Below are positions 1 to 7,819 of a stretch of 59,195 bases of DNA, in pieces (position 1 is the first letter of the stretch; every line of letters starts with the position of its first letter). Source of the DNA: Litorimonas sp964435725 (GTDB taxonomy: Bacteria > Pseudomonadota > Alphaproteobacteria > Caulobacterales > Maricaulaceae); NCBI GenBank assembly GCA_964435725.1, contig CAYTAJ010000005.1, positions 1 through 59,195 on the forward strand, given 5' to 3'. The notes under the pieces are model-generated. The model ran no database searches and was not told where the DNA came from. It saw nothing but the letters and a program-made list of their open reading frames with translations. Made by a program: the position numbers and the translations under genes.

Positions 1-1
1 G

Positions 2-55
2 GAGCAGTTAGGCGGAGCCATGACCGAGAAACTGGCTGAACTGTTTGATGGGTAA
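2..55 (+). CDS. C-terminal tail of an unidentified upstream gene (partial)
   Basis: An open frame enters from the left edge and ends at TAA 53-55, giving a tail of 17 residues (ending AELFDG). The next gene starts at ATG 48, inside this frame, so the two overlap by 8 bp as translationally coupled genes often do. Seventeen residues are too few to identify a family. Confidence 0.45.
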   Translation, partial: EQLGGAMTEKLAELFDG

Positions 56-710
56 TCACAACGCTTTTGAAGACAATGGCTTTGTTTGGATTCGGAACGC
101 TCTGTCTCAAGCACAAATCAATACGCTCCATAGCTTGATGCCAAAACCGCATAAGGCTGGCGACCGTTTAGCGAGTCTTGGTGCCGTAGCAAATGAACTC
201 AACAAAGCCCAAAATTTTAAAATCATGCTTGAGACAATTCTTCCTGACGCCTTTCCGGTCAGAGGTTTGGCGTTCATCAAAACACCTCAGACCTCATGGA
301 CGCTCCCTTGGCATCAAGACCGTGTTATCGCGGTTCAGGACAAATATGACGTTGAAGGTTTCACCAACTGGACTCGAAAGTCAGGGGTTTGGCATTGTGA
401 GCCGCCGAGCTACATTTTGGATAATATGATATTTATACAGATTTTGTTGGATGATATTCACAGCTCTAATGGACCTATGGAAGTAGCCATTGGTTCACAT
501 AAAAATGCAAGCCTTAACCAGCATGAAATTAGTGCTTCCATTACACCAATTAAAATTGAGCCCGTCATAGGGAAAGCAGGTGATATTTTCTGTTCCAAAG
601 CTTTAATGTTGCACCGCTCGATAGCAGCCACTGAAAATTTATCTCGACGCACTCTCAGAATAGATTTTGCCAATCAAGCACTTCCTCCGCCCTTGTCCTA
701 CTACTATTAA
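48..710 (+). CDS. Phytanoyl-CoA dioxygenase (PhyH) family protein
   Basis: This 220-residue protein resembles the PhyH family of Fe(II)/2-oxoglutarate dioxygenases, which hydroxylate small organic substrates in the cytoplasm. The iron-binding facial triad is visible as WHQD (His89, Asp91) and a distal His189 in the LMLHRS segment; Arg200 or Arg201 shortly after is placed to hold 2-oxoglutarate. The phrase GPMEVAIGSHK before the distal His is also typical of the family. ATG 48 is preferred over the in-frame TTG 45; both overlap the upstream stop. The substrate cannot be deduced. It is followed by a FAD oxidoreductase and another 2OG-type oxygenase on the opposite strand, so this is a small oxidoreductase neighbourhood without an obvious pathway. 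Confidence 0.8.
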   Translation: MGNHNAFEDNGFVWIRNALSQAQINTLHSLMPKPHKAGDRLASLGAVANELNKAQNFKIMLETILPDAFPVRGLAFIKTPQTSWTLPWHQDRVIAVQDKYDVEGFTNWTRKSGVWHCEPPSYILDNMIFIQILLDDIHSSNGPMEVAIGSHKNASLNQHEISASITPIKIEPVIGKAGDIFCSKALMLHRSIAATENLSRRTLRIDFANQALPPPLSYYY

Positions 711-793
711 GTGCAGCTTGAGATTAATTAATTCATGATACTATCCATGAGCTAAGCTTGACCTTGGACACAAGCAAATTTACCACTATCTAC

Positions 794-1990
794 ATGGATA
801 GACGCCTGCTTTTAAAACTTATGGCTGCGGCAGCCGTTACCAGTTGCGCGCCTAACACCTCACGCACAGACCAACATGTTGTCGTTGTGGGCGCGGGCAT
901 TATTGGGGCGTCGATCGCTTATCACCTTTCCGAATTAGGCGTGAAAGTCACCGTGCTGGATGGCTATGGCCCTGCTTCTCATGCCACGCGCGGAAACTTT
1001 GCCTGGATTAATGCGAGCTGGGCCAAGCAACCGCGCAGCTATCATAGCTTTAATCAGAAAGGGGTGTCCGGCTGGGGCGAATTGTCCTCCAAACTCATGA
1101 TTCCTCTCTCTTCCATAGGATCACTCGAATGGTTTGCGGATGCAGACCGTCAAACCCAACTCGCCGAGCAAATTCGGGAGCAAGCTGATTGGGGTGAAGC
1201 CGCGTCTATGATTGAAGCCACTGAATTGGCGGGACTAGAAGAGAATGTCGCGTTCGGAGACATAACGACCGCAGCGCTTTCAGGCAATGACCGCGCGCTT
1301 GACCCTGTCTTTGCCACGGAACAATTATTAGCGGCGGTTGAGGCCAAGGGCGCTCTAATCGATAGTCCGAATACCGCGCTAAGTTATGAAAACGGGGTTC
1401 TAAAAACAGAGGCCGGGCCCATCGCATGCGATCATGTCGTTATCGCCACAGGCGCCGATAATGACGCGCCACAAAACTTGGCGGGGCTCTCGATACCGCA
1501 ACGCTCTACTCCGGGTCTGATTGCCATATCCGAGCCTCTGCCAAAGCTCATAGATCACATTATCGTTGCACCCGGTGTGCATATTCATCAGCGCGCCGAT
1601 GGACGGGTTGTGATTGGCGAGCAAGACGGCGCACCGGATACCCATGGCGAGCGCCTTAAAAATCGCCCCATCGATTTCCCGCAAATGAGTTTCGAAGACC
1701 ATCATAAATATTTTATGCAGGAAAAGGCCGGTGAATTTTTACCGGCACTTTATGATGCAACGATTGAAGATATTTATATTGGCTGGCGTCCCTTGCCTCT
1801 CGATGGTCATCCGGTCTTAGGGTTCGCCCCAAACAAACCGAATGTTAGTATCGCGATTACGCATAGTGGCGTCACCCTCGCCCCCGTCATCGGGCAATTA
1901 ATGGCTGAGATGATCTTTAATGGAAAAGAACCGACAGTCTTTAAAGACTATCGACCAGATCGAGACTTAAAACGCATCGTGCGTTATTAG
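794..1990 (+). CDS. FAD-dependent oxidoreductase, DAO family, Tat/lipoprotein-type N-terminus
   Basis: A 398-residue DAO-family flavoenzyme, the family of D-amino acid dehydrogenases, glycine oxidase and sarcosine oxidase. The N-terminus from ATG 794 reads MDRRLLLKL, then a hydrophobic stretch and the lipobox-like VTSC. That resembles a twin-arginine signal followed by lipoprotein processing, so an exported, membrane-anchored enzyme is likely. The dinucleotide-binding fold follows at once (VVVVGAGIIGASIAYHL, with an acidic residue at the end of the second strand). The C-terminal part has the family's GWRPLPLDGHPVLG segment. An in-frame TTG at 758 would extend it by 12 residues but would bury the signal peptide. 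Its stop (TAG 1988-1990) overlaps the stop of the convergent cupin gene. Substrate unknown; an amine or amino acid is the family default. Confidence 0.85.
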   Translation: MDRRLLLKLMAAAAVTSCAPNTSRTDQHVVVVGAGIIGASIAYHLSELGVKVTVLDGYGPASHATRGNFAWINASWAKQPRSYHSFNQKGVSGWGELSSKLMIPLSSIGSLEWFADADRQTQLAEQIREQADWGEAASMIEATELAGLEENVAFGDITTAALSGNDRALDPVFATEQLLAAVEAKGALIDSPNTALSYENGVLKTEAGPIACDHVVIATGADNDAPQNLAGLSIPQRSTPGLIAISEPLPKLIDHIIVAPGVHIHQRADGRVVIGEQDGAPDTHGERLKNRPIDFPQMSFEDHHKYFMQEKAGEFLPALYDATIEDIYIGWRPLPLDGHPVLGFAPNKPNVSIAITHSGVTLAPVIGQLMAEMIFNGKEPTVFKDYRPDRDLKRIVRY

Positions 1991-3030
1991 GACCCTCCGA
2001 ACAAAGCTTGAAGCTGTGCGCTTACAAATCCCTTTATGCTCGCATCACGTTCTTGGCTGTCGGGCCCTAACACGCCGCGAATGTAGTCTGGTAAATGCGG
2101 AACTGGGTTTTGGGCGTCTTCGCCAAAAATATAATGGTCAAATATTTCTCTCCACGCCGTCCTCTCTTCCTTTGGTAAGTCCCTAATTGACAAAAGCGAC
2201 AGGGCAAGCGCGGCCATTGGCGACCCTTTATAGACCTCATTCCACCAGTAGTTAACAAGGACATTTAAAGGCCCGGTCGACTCGACATAATGCCACCATA
2301 GCGCAGGGAGATAGAGTGCATCCCCTGGCTCTAATTCGGCAATACGGGCAGTTTGCATTGCTTCTTTAAACTTAGGAAAACGAACATAGTCTATATCTGT
2401 GGGGTCTACTAAGCTAGCAGGCTGACCCGCCATGTTATGCTCCAGTGGTCCAACATAAAGATTTTTGATTTGCTCGGGAGGGAAAACCAAAAACCTTCGT
2501 TCACCCGCAACACAACAGGCAATGTTTTCGGATGAGTCAAAATGCGGTGCAACCCGTGCAGAATTCCCAAGCCAAACTAAGGGCGGGACACTTTGCTCCA
2601 CGAGGGGCATTGGGTTTTGTTCTCCAAAACCGGGTAATAAATCAGAAGAAGACGTTGCTCCGGCATAAATGCCAATTGGCGCTTCATCGTCTTTTTGCTC
2701 TAATAATTTATCAATAGACGCTGTGAGAGGGATAGAACGACGTTCAAAATTAAACCCTCGCATATCTTTCGAATAAAAATAGCGACCCTTCATATGAGGT
2801 GACGCAATAAAGGTGATGGCGGGTTTCTTATTATCTAGTTCTTTAAGGTAAGATCCTATTTTCTCTGGTGAGATTTGTCCGGCCTGTACCGCTGGCCAAG
2901 ATTTAACTAACCCACGCAAAATAACAGGTTTTGCGGCTATACGGATTTCAGAATTGAATTGGTCGCGCGTCACTCCTTCCAAAATCGGTAAAGATGGAAT
3001 GTCGGTGCTAAATATATTTGTCGACGTCAT
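1987..3030 (-). CDS. Cupin-like (cupin_8 / JmjC-type) Fe(II)/2OG dioxygenase
   Basis: A 347-residue protein of the cupin_8/JmjC-like group, related to factor-inhibiting HIF and tRNA or protein hydroxylases. The metal ligands are visible: PHFDSSEN (His163, Asp165) and WWHYVES (His247), the HxD...H triad, preceded by PPLVWLGNSARVAPHFD. GDALYLPALWWHYV is the typical second cupin strand. ATG 3030 is used; an in-frame TTG at 3048 would add six residues. The gene converges on the FAD oxidoreductase, with stop codons that share bases 1988-1989. In marine Alphaproteobacteria such proteins often sit beside flavin halogenases or TonB receptors, but none is nearby here. Substrate unknown. Confidence 0.85.
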   Translation of the reverse strand: MTSTNIFSTDIPSLPILEGVTRDQFNSEIRIAAKPVILRGLVKSWPAVQAGQISPEKIGSYLKELDNKKPAITFIASPHMKGRYFYSKDMRGFNFERRSIPLTASIDKLLEQKDDEAPIGIYAGATSSSDLLPGFGEQNPMPLVEQSVPPLVWLGNSARVAPHFDSSENIACCVAGERRFLVFPPEQIKNLYVGPLEHNMAGQPASLVDPTDIDYVRFPKFKEAMQTARIAELEPGDALYLPALWWHYVESTGPLNVLVNYWWNEVYKGSPMAALALSLLSIRDLPKEERTAWREIFDHYIFGEDAQNPVPHLPDYIRGVLGPDSQERDASIKGFVSAQLQALFGGS

Positions 3031-3116
3031 ACCGAGGCTATACGTCAAGCCATGAAAGTGTCAAAGGGGATAGAGCCTACTGCGCAACCTAATTCTAGTT
3101 TTCTGGTATAAATATC

Positions 3117-3902
3117 TTACCTAGGCGGCATACGAGCGCCCGCATCGGTGCGGATATATTCGCCATTGATATAGCCATGTTCACACATAAATTCGACGAC
3201 TTGCGCGTATTCTTCTGGTTGACCAAAGCGGACCGGGAATTGAACATGGGCGCGAAGGCTCTCTTTTACTTCCGGTTTCATTTGCTCATAAATTGGGGTT
3301 TCGTAAAAGCCCGGTAAGATTGTGTTCACGCGAATGCCTTCACGCGCCAAATCCCGCGCCATAGGCAGGGCCATAGACAGGATACCGCCTTTTGAACTGG
3401 CATAGGCCACCTGTCCAATTTGACCGTCCTGCGCGGCGACGGAGGCTGTGTTGATAACAATGCCCCGCTCCCCATCCGGATTGAGCGGGTCAAGCGTCAT
3501 CATACCGGCCGCAGATTTAGACGCACATAAAAACGACCCGATGAGGTTAATATTGATAATGCGGATAAAGGCTGCGGGGTCATGCGGGACTATCTCGCCT
3601 GTATCACGCTTACGCGCGACTGTCTTAATGCCGCCGCCAATCCCGGCACAGTTGACCATGATACGCTCTTGACCATTGACGGCCCGCACCATGTCAAATC
3701 CGGCATCAACGCTGTCATTATCCGCGACGTTCACTTTGGCGAACACACCGCCAATCTCTTTGGCGACTTTTTCACCACGCTCTTCATTCATGTCGAAAAT
3801 ACCGACGCTCACGCCTTTGGCGGCCAGTCCACGTGCGGTCGCTTCGCCGAGGCCGGAGGCGCCACCCGTAACAATCGCAGCCATATCAGATGTGAGTTTC
3901 AT
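3117..3902 (-). CDS. SDR family dehydrogenase, 3-hydroxyacyl-CoA dehydrogenase type II-like
   Basis: A 261-residue classical short-chain dehydrogenase. It has the cofactor motif TGGASGLG (12-19), an Asp at the end of the second strand (FDMN) that indicates NAD preference, NCAG (84-87), and the catalytic Ser154, Tyr167 and Lys171 (YASSK). The LGEATARGLAAKG start, the VARKRDTGEI insertion and the end YINGEYIRTDAGARMPPR resemble type II 3-hydroxyacyl-CoA dehydrogenases (HSD17B10-like) of fatty-acid oxidation. It is divergent from a tetR-plsC-MFS operon, and the intergenic region has two copies of one operator-like palindrome, so the TetR protein probably controls it. That would tie acyl-CoA turnover to phospholipid acylation. 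Exact acyl substrate unknown. Confidence 0.85.
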   Translation of the reverse strand: MKLTSDMAAIVTGGASGLGEATARGLAAKGVSVGIFDMNEERGEKVAKEIGGVFAKVNVADNDSVDAGFDMVRAVNGQERIMVNCAGIGGGIKTVARKRDTGEIVPHDPAAFIRIININLIGSFLCASKSAAGMMTLDPLNPDGERGIVINTASVAAQDGQIGQVAYASSKGGILSMALPMARDLAREGIRVNTILPGFYETPIYEQMKPEVKESLRAHVQFPVRFGQPEEYAQVVEFMCEHGYINGEYIRTDAGARMPPR

Positions 3903-4053
3903 GATGTTATCCTATCAGACTATCCAAAGTTACGCTTACATACGGATGAGGATAGTGAGTGTCTTGTGTTAAATTAAGGCAGGCCCCGTTCATTTTTGAA
4001 TTTCCTATTTTTTGAACAGATCCGACGTTGAAACAAACCAAAAAGCATTAAGT

Positions 4054-4065
4054 GTGATTAATCAC
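4054..4065. promoter_or_regulatory. TetR-type operator copy 1, GTGATTAATCAC
   Basis: Perfect 12-bp palindrome in the SDR/tetR intergenic region. It has one mismatch to a second copy at 4119-4130. It lies 152 bp upstream of the SDR gene start (minus strand) and 95 bp upstream of tetR, so it could serve either promoter. Confidence 0.6.
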
Positions 4066-4104
4066 TTATATTTTGACTACACACTTAAGCTGAGAAAAGA
4101 GCTC

Positions 4105-4131
4105 TTGACAAATAGTAAGTGAATAATCACT
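4105..4131 (+). promoter_or_regulatory. tetR promoter -35 with overlapping operator copy 2
   Basis: A consensus -35 hexamer TTGACA lies at 4105-4110, with the weak -10 candidates CACTAT (4128-4133) or TATATA (4131-4136). The palindrome AGTGA-ATAA-TCACT (4118-4131) fills the spacer between them and matches copy 1 at 11 of 12 core bases. An operator placed between -35 and -10 implies autorepression by the TetR protein. Inference from position; no binding data. Confidence 0.6.
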
Positions 4132-4159
4132 ATATATGAATTAGCTGTAGGAGTGAACC

Positions 4160-4813
4160 ATGGTTGCCCGGGAAATGCCCCTCTCAACACGAACCAAAGA
4201 CAATTTCATTGTCGATAGTATGGGCCCCTTACCCGCGATTATTGCGGAGGCCGATACAGGCAAAGGGCGGATAGAACGGGCCGCCCTGCACCTCTTCTCT
4301 GAGTCGACCATTGAAGGCGTCTCGACTAAGCGTATTGCGCAGGCTGCGGATGTCTCAGAGGGTCTTCTTTACCGCCATTACAAAAGCAAAGATGATCTGG
4401 CCCGTGCGCTCATGCTGGCGATTCACAATCGCCTCACAGAGATGATCCTGTCTATTTCGGCTATGGACCTCTCGCTCGATGATAAAGTGCGACGTATCGT
4501 TGTTGATTATTGCCATATCGCCGATTCTGACTGGGACTTATTTCGCTATCATATCCTTCATTTACATCGTTTTCCCGGTCTGTCTGAACATCCCGAGAAA
4601 AGCCCGCATGGGGCCGCTATGGCCCTTTTGAAAAGCGCGATGGATGACGGCGAAATACCGAGCGAAGACCCAATTCTATTGGCCTCTATGGCTTTAGGTG
4701 TTGTTTTACAGCCTGCCCAAACCAAAGTCTTGGGTGCGATTGAAGGGCCACTCCTGCCCCATGCCGGACGTTTGACAGAAGGCGTGCTGACGCTCTTAGG
4801 ATTGGAGGGTTAA
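4160..4813 (+). CDS. TetR/AcrR family transcriptional regulator
   Basis: A 217-residue regulator with a 35-residue leader, then the TetR DNA-binding domain: RIERAALHLFSE (helix 1) and the helix-turn-helix VSTKRIAQAADVSEGLLYRHYKSKDDL at about 54-80. The C-terminal ligand domain is not recognisable to a specific inducer. ATG 4160 follows a good ribosome-binding site (taGGAGtgaacc). It begins an operon with plsC (3 bp gap) and the MFS gene. Given the acyltransferase and the divergent acyl-CoA-type dehydrogenase, an acyl-CoA or fatty-acid effector is plausible but inferred only from context. The two palindromes upstream are its likely operators. Confidence 0.88.
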   Translation: MVAREMPLSTRTKDNFIVDSMGPLPAIIAEADTGKGRIERAALHLFSESTIEGVSTKRIAQAADVSEGLLYRHYKSKDDLARALMLAIHNRLTEMILSISAMDLSLDDKVRRIVVDYCHIADSDWDLFRYHILHLHRFPGLSEHPEKSPHGAAMALLKSAMDDGEIPSEDPILLASMALGVVLQPAQTKVLGAIEGPLLPHAGRLTEGVLTLLGLEG

Positions 4814-4816
4814 GCC

Positions 4817-5641
4817 ATGAAACCCAGCTCTCTGCGCAACTTTTTCTTCGGTATTTTCTTTTACGGCATCACTTTTTTATATGCCGTCGTCGCCGTCTTC
4901 TTATCCCTTTTGCCGGGTCGCGGCGTGATGATGGCGTCTATCAAGCGCTATACCAAGGTCATACGCTGGGGTTTGCGGGTCATCGCCCGCGTTAAAGTCG
5001 ATGTCGCGGGGCGAGAGCATATTCCCGAAGGCGTCTGTATTATCGCGTCCAAACATCTGTCCTACGCCGATGGTCACGTAATTTTCTCAGAATTTGATGA
5101 TCTCTCTTTTGTGACAGGCGACCATCTTTTGAAACTCCCGCTGTTGGGGCGCATCCTGAACAAAATGAATGCAGTCGTGATTGATAGTTGCGGCGGCTCG
5201 GACGTGCGTCACGAAATGGGCGAACAGGCCTCGCGCATCCGTGAACAAGGGCGTCACATTTTAATTTTCCCCGAAGGTCATCTCTCTCAAATCGGCACCC
5301 ATCATCGTTACCGCAAAGGCGTCTGGCATCTTTATAATGATTTTGATTGTCCCGTTATTCCGGTGGCCAGCAATCTCGGCCAGCGTTGGAATCAAACGGA
5401 TTGGGAGAAATTTCCAGGCTCCGCCACGGTAGAATTTTTAGAGCCTATTCCGCCGGGTATGGAAAAAGACGCCTTTATGACACTGCTTCAAGACAAGATT
5501 GAAACGCGATCTATTGCGCTCCTTGATTTGGACAATCCCGGCGCGCTTAATACAGATGACATTGGACAATTGCGCGAAAATGAGTCAGCGGTAGCCAAGC
5601 GCTTAGCAAGAGAAGCCGCAGAACAAGGTGGGCCGACATAA
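4817..5641 (+). CDS. 1-acyl-sn-glycerol-3-phosphate acyltransferase (PlsC/LPLAT family)
   Basis: A 274-residue membrane-associated acyltransferase, expected to transfer an acyl chain to lysophosphatidate or another lysophospholipid at the inner membrane. A hydrophobic N-terminal segment (about 8-32) precedes the catalytic HX4D motif KHLSYADGH (His80, Asp85) and the substrate-binding FPEG at 151-154. Its TAA overlaps the ATG of the next gene (TAATG), showing translational coupling to an LplT-like transporter. In Escherichia coli the functions of lysophospholipid flipping (LplT) and reacylation (Aas) are likewise coupled, so remodelling of lysophospholipids is the best reading. Whether it is the main PlsC of the cell cannot be decided. 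Confidence 0.85.
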   Translation: MKPSSLRNFFFGIFFYGITFLYAVVAVFLSLLPGRGVMMASIKRYTKVIRWGLRVIARVKVDVAGREHIPEGVCIIASKHLSYADGHVIFSEFDDLSFVTGDHLLKLPLLGRILNKMNAVVIDSCGGSDVRHEMGEQASRIREQGRHILIFPEGHLSQIGTHHRYRKGVWHLYNDFDCPVIPVASNLGQRWNQTDWEKFPGSATVEFLEPIPPGMEKDAFMTLLQDKIETRSIALLDLDNPGALNTDDIGQLRENESAVAKRLAREAAEQGGPT

Positions 5642-6978
5642 TGCAGGAATCTGAAACAGAGAAAACGGGCGGGTTTGGATTTATCCTTAAACGCCGTTTC
5701 GCACCACTTTTCGTTTTGCTGCAAATGGGAACATTTAACGACAACGCCCTAAAAAATGCACTGATTGCTTTGATTACATTTGGCGGTGTCGCATTTTTAT
5801 CTGACTTACCTTCGGCCATTCGCGTGCCTGTCGCTGCGCTTATATTCACGGGGCCGTTTTTAGTTGTTTGCGCCATTGCAGGGCAAATCGCGGATAAGAT
5901 TGATCGTGGAATAATATTACGATGGGTAAAACGAACAGAAATTCTCATCATGGCTATAGCCGCTATCGGATTTTGGTTCGTCGATGTGCGCATATTAGCG
6001 GTCGCACTTGGGCTTATGGGTGCACAATCAGCCTTTTTCTCGCCAACGAAAAACGCGGTTCTCCCACAATGGTTAACCCCCAAAGAACTCATCCGCGGGA
6101 ATGCTCTGCTTAACGGATTTGTCTTCGTCCTAATTTTGGTCGGACAAGTCGTGGGAACTTTTTTGGTTTTAATGGCGGGTGGCCCAAAAATCATGGCGGC
6201 TCTTTTATTGGTTATTGCAATTTTGGGATGGCTTGCTTCGGAATTTTGCCCTCCCGCTCCTGCCCCACAGCCTGATCTCAAAATTAACTTTGAACCTCTT
6301 ACCTCAATCATTTCAGTTGTAGCGAAAGCCTTTGACGCGCCTGAAGTACTCAGACCCATGCTCGGTATTGCTTGGTTTTACGGCCTCTCAACCATTTTTG
6401 TGACAACGTTCCCCGATTACGTTGCAAGTGTAATGAATTATGATCAGACTGTTTTGATTCTTATTTTAGTTTTGTCGACACTCTCCATACTCGTGGGCTC
6501 ACTCATCGTTATGGCCTTGGGGAATCTTAAAATCTGGGGGCCGGAGGCTGTACGCCTTACGGCTCTTGGGATTATCGGTGTAATGTTTTGTATTTTGATG
6601 ATTTATGTTTTGCCGAGCCCCACTCATGTCGGTGAAACAAAAGGCACAGCACAAGACTTCTTGGCTCATCCAGATACACCCTTGTTTATGGGTTTTATTT
6701 TAGGGTCCTCCATTTTCAATGGCCTATTCGTTGTCCCGCTACAAGCTATGGCCCAACGCCGAGCGAACCCGGAACAGCGCGCCCGCTTAATGAGTGCAGG
6801 TGCCGTTTTGTTGAACCTTTTCGTCAATGTGGCCACCTTTGGCTTGATTGGGCTGGCCTATTTAAACATGCCGCCTAAGTCACCTTTCCTCATGGTCGTT
6901 GTCGGAAGTGCGATTGTCGCAGTTTATGCCCTTTATCGCAGTTTCAAACCGCATCATTACAAGACTTATGTCAGTTAA
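5641..6978 (+). CDS. MFS transporter, LplT-like (lysophospholipid flippase type)
   Basis: A 445-residue membrane protein with about 12 hydrophobic segments. The start FVLLQMGTFNDNALKNALIAL is characteristic of the MFS branch containing LplT and the transporter half of Aas fusion proteins; the loop FFSPTKNAVLPQWLTPKELIRGNAL is equally typical. It overlaps the acyltransferase by one base. Together the two genes look like a split version of the MFS-acyltransferase fusion found in many bacteria, moving lysophospholipids across the inner membrane for reacylation. The substrate is inferred from family and context. Confidence 0.8.
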   Translation: MQESETEKTGGFGFILKRRFAPLFVLLQMGTFNDNALKNALIALITFGGVAFLSDLPSAIRVPVAALIFTGPFLVVCAIAGQIADKIDRGIILRWVKRTEILIMAIAAIGFWFVDVRILAVALGLMGAQSAFFSPTKNAVLPQWLTPKELIRGNALLNGFVFVLILVGQVVGTFLVLMAGGPKIMAALLLVIAILGWLASEFCPPAPAPQPDLKINFEPLTSIISVVAKAFDAPEVLRPMLGIAWFYGLSTIFVTTFPDYVASVMNYDQTVLILILVLSTLSILVGSLIVMALGNLKIWGPEAVRLTALGIIGVMFCILMIYVLPSPTHVGETKGTAQDFLAHPDTPLFMGFILGSSIFNGLFVVPLQAMAQRRANPEQRARLMSAGAVLLNLFVNVATFGLIGLAYLNMPPKSPFLMVVVGSAIVAVYALYRSFKPHHYKTYVS

Positions 6979-6990
6979 ATCTGCCTGCTG

Positions 6991-7005
6991 TTAACGCTGT
7001 GTTAA
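6991..7005. promoter_or_regulatory. CtrA-type box TTAA-N7-TTAA
   Basis: Exact TTAA-CGCTGTG-TTAA, the full binding motif of the alphaproteobacterial cell-cycle regulator CtrA, 46 bp upstream of the IalB-like gene. A match of eight fixed bases is expected about once by chance in a window of this size, so position matters: it sits in a short intergenic promoter region. Confidence 0.5.
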
Positions 7006-7051
7006 GCGTAGATTTGGCCTAATAGAGGGATAGGAAATTTCAGGGTTTAAT

Positions 7052-7552
7052 ATGAAACGCGTATTTTTAGCGCTCGGCTTGGTCGGGCTGATGTCATCCT
7101 CCGCTTTAGCCTCCGAGCCAAAGCTCGAAGGCACATATACCGATTGGTCTGTCTATAGCCGCGCCAGCGGGAATGACCGGATTTGCTATGCGCTCGCTAA
7201 ACCCGAGGTTAAAGCGCCGAGCAATGTGAACCATGGCGAGGTTTATTTCATGGTCTCCTCTTGGAAATCTGGGGCGGCGAAAGAACAGCCGAGCCTCTTG
7301 GCCGGATACCCGCTCAAAACAACGCGCGCCCCTGCGGCCTATGTCGGGTCAACCAAGGTCTTAATGTATGCTGCCGATAATGAAGCCTTTATAGAGAGCG
7401 GCGCTGACGAGAAAAACCTCGTGCGGAAAATGCGCGCCGGGGCCGATATGCGTGTTGAGGCCGTCAGTAAACGCGGCACGGAAACGTCCTATCTCTTTTC
7501 GTTGAAGGGCATCACAGCCGCTTTACGGAAAGTGAAGTCTGTTTGCGGATAA
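7052..7552 (+). CDS. Invasion-associated locus B (IalB) family secreted protein
   Basis: A 166-residue exported protein. A signal peptide (MKRVFLALGLVGLMSSSALA) ends near residue 20. The mature part begins with the family pattern of a DWSVY segment, an ICYAL segment (Cys45) and FMVSSW, and ends with a second cysteine (SVCG, Cys165); the two could form a disulfide in the periplasm. IalB proteins are widespread in Alphaproteobacteria and their molecular function is poorly known despite the name, which comes from Bartonella. A CtrA-type box lies just upstream, suggesting cell-cycle control. Confidence 0.75.
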   Translation: MKRVFLALGLVGLMSSSALASEPKLEGTYTDWSVYSRASGNDRICYALAKPEVKAPSNVNHGEVYFMVSSWKSGAAKEQPSLLAGYPLKTTRAPAAYVGSTKVLMYAADNEAFIESGADEKNLVRKMRAGADMRVEAVSKRGTETSYLFSLKGITAALRKVKSVCG

Positions 7553-7561
7553 ATTAACTGC

Positions 7562-7819
7562 ATGAAGTTAGAAAACTTACCCAAAGAAGATGATTGGGAC
7601 GCAATTTTAAAGCTCGTTCAGTCATTTAATGGCTACTTATATTTTGAATCGTTTGAAGAATCTTCACGGCAAGCGAAGTTAAAGAAACGCAAAACGCTAA
7701 TTGACCTGCAAAACGAACTATTCAATGCTTATCGAGCAGGAAACCACTTGGGCGAAAAAACTAATCTGCTGTATGCTTACGCCGAACTAAAGCCATATTT
7801 CGAGAGGCTACTTAGATAG
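7562..7819 (+). CDS. Small hypothetical protein (85 aa)
   Basis: Begins 9 bp after the IalB-like gene and is probably cotranscribed. It is charged and predicted helical (Lys/Glu-rich middle, LQNELFNAYRAG), with no signal peptide or membrane segment. Its last 8 bp overlap the end of the convergent methyltransferase gene. I do not recognise a family. Confidence 0.55.
   Translation: MKLENLPKEDDWDAILKLVQSFNGYLYFESFEESSRQAKLKKRKTLIDLQNELFNAYRAGNHLGEKTNLLYAYAELKPYFERLLR

Noticed and set aside
3582..3977. 131-codon open frame on the plus strand opposite the SDR gene
   Set aside because: Overlaps a well-supported SDR on the other strand and has no recognisable protein features.
4048..4061. TTAA-N6-TTAA resembling a CtrA box
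   Set aside because: The spacer is six, not seven, and the bases belong to a better-explained TetR operator palindrome.
5547..6359. 270-codon open frame on the minus strand opposite the plsC end and MFS gene
   Set aside because: Composition is that of an antisense shadow (Ser/Pro/Lys/Arg-rich, no domain), and the plus-strand genes are clear family members.
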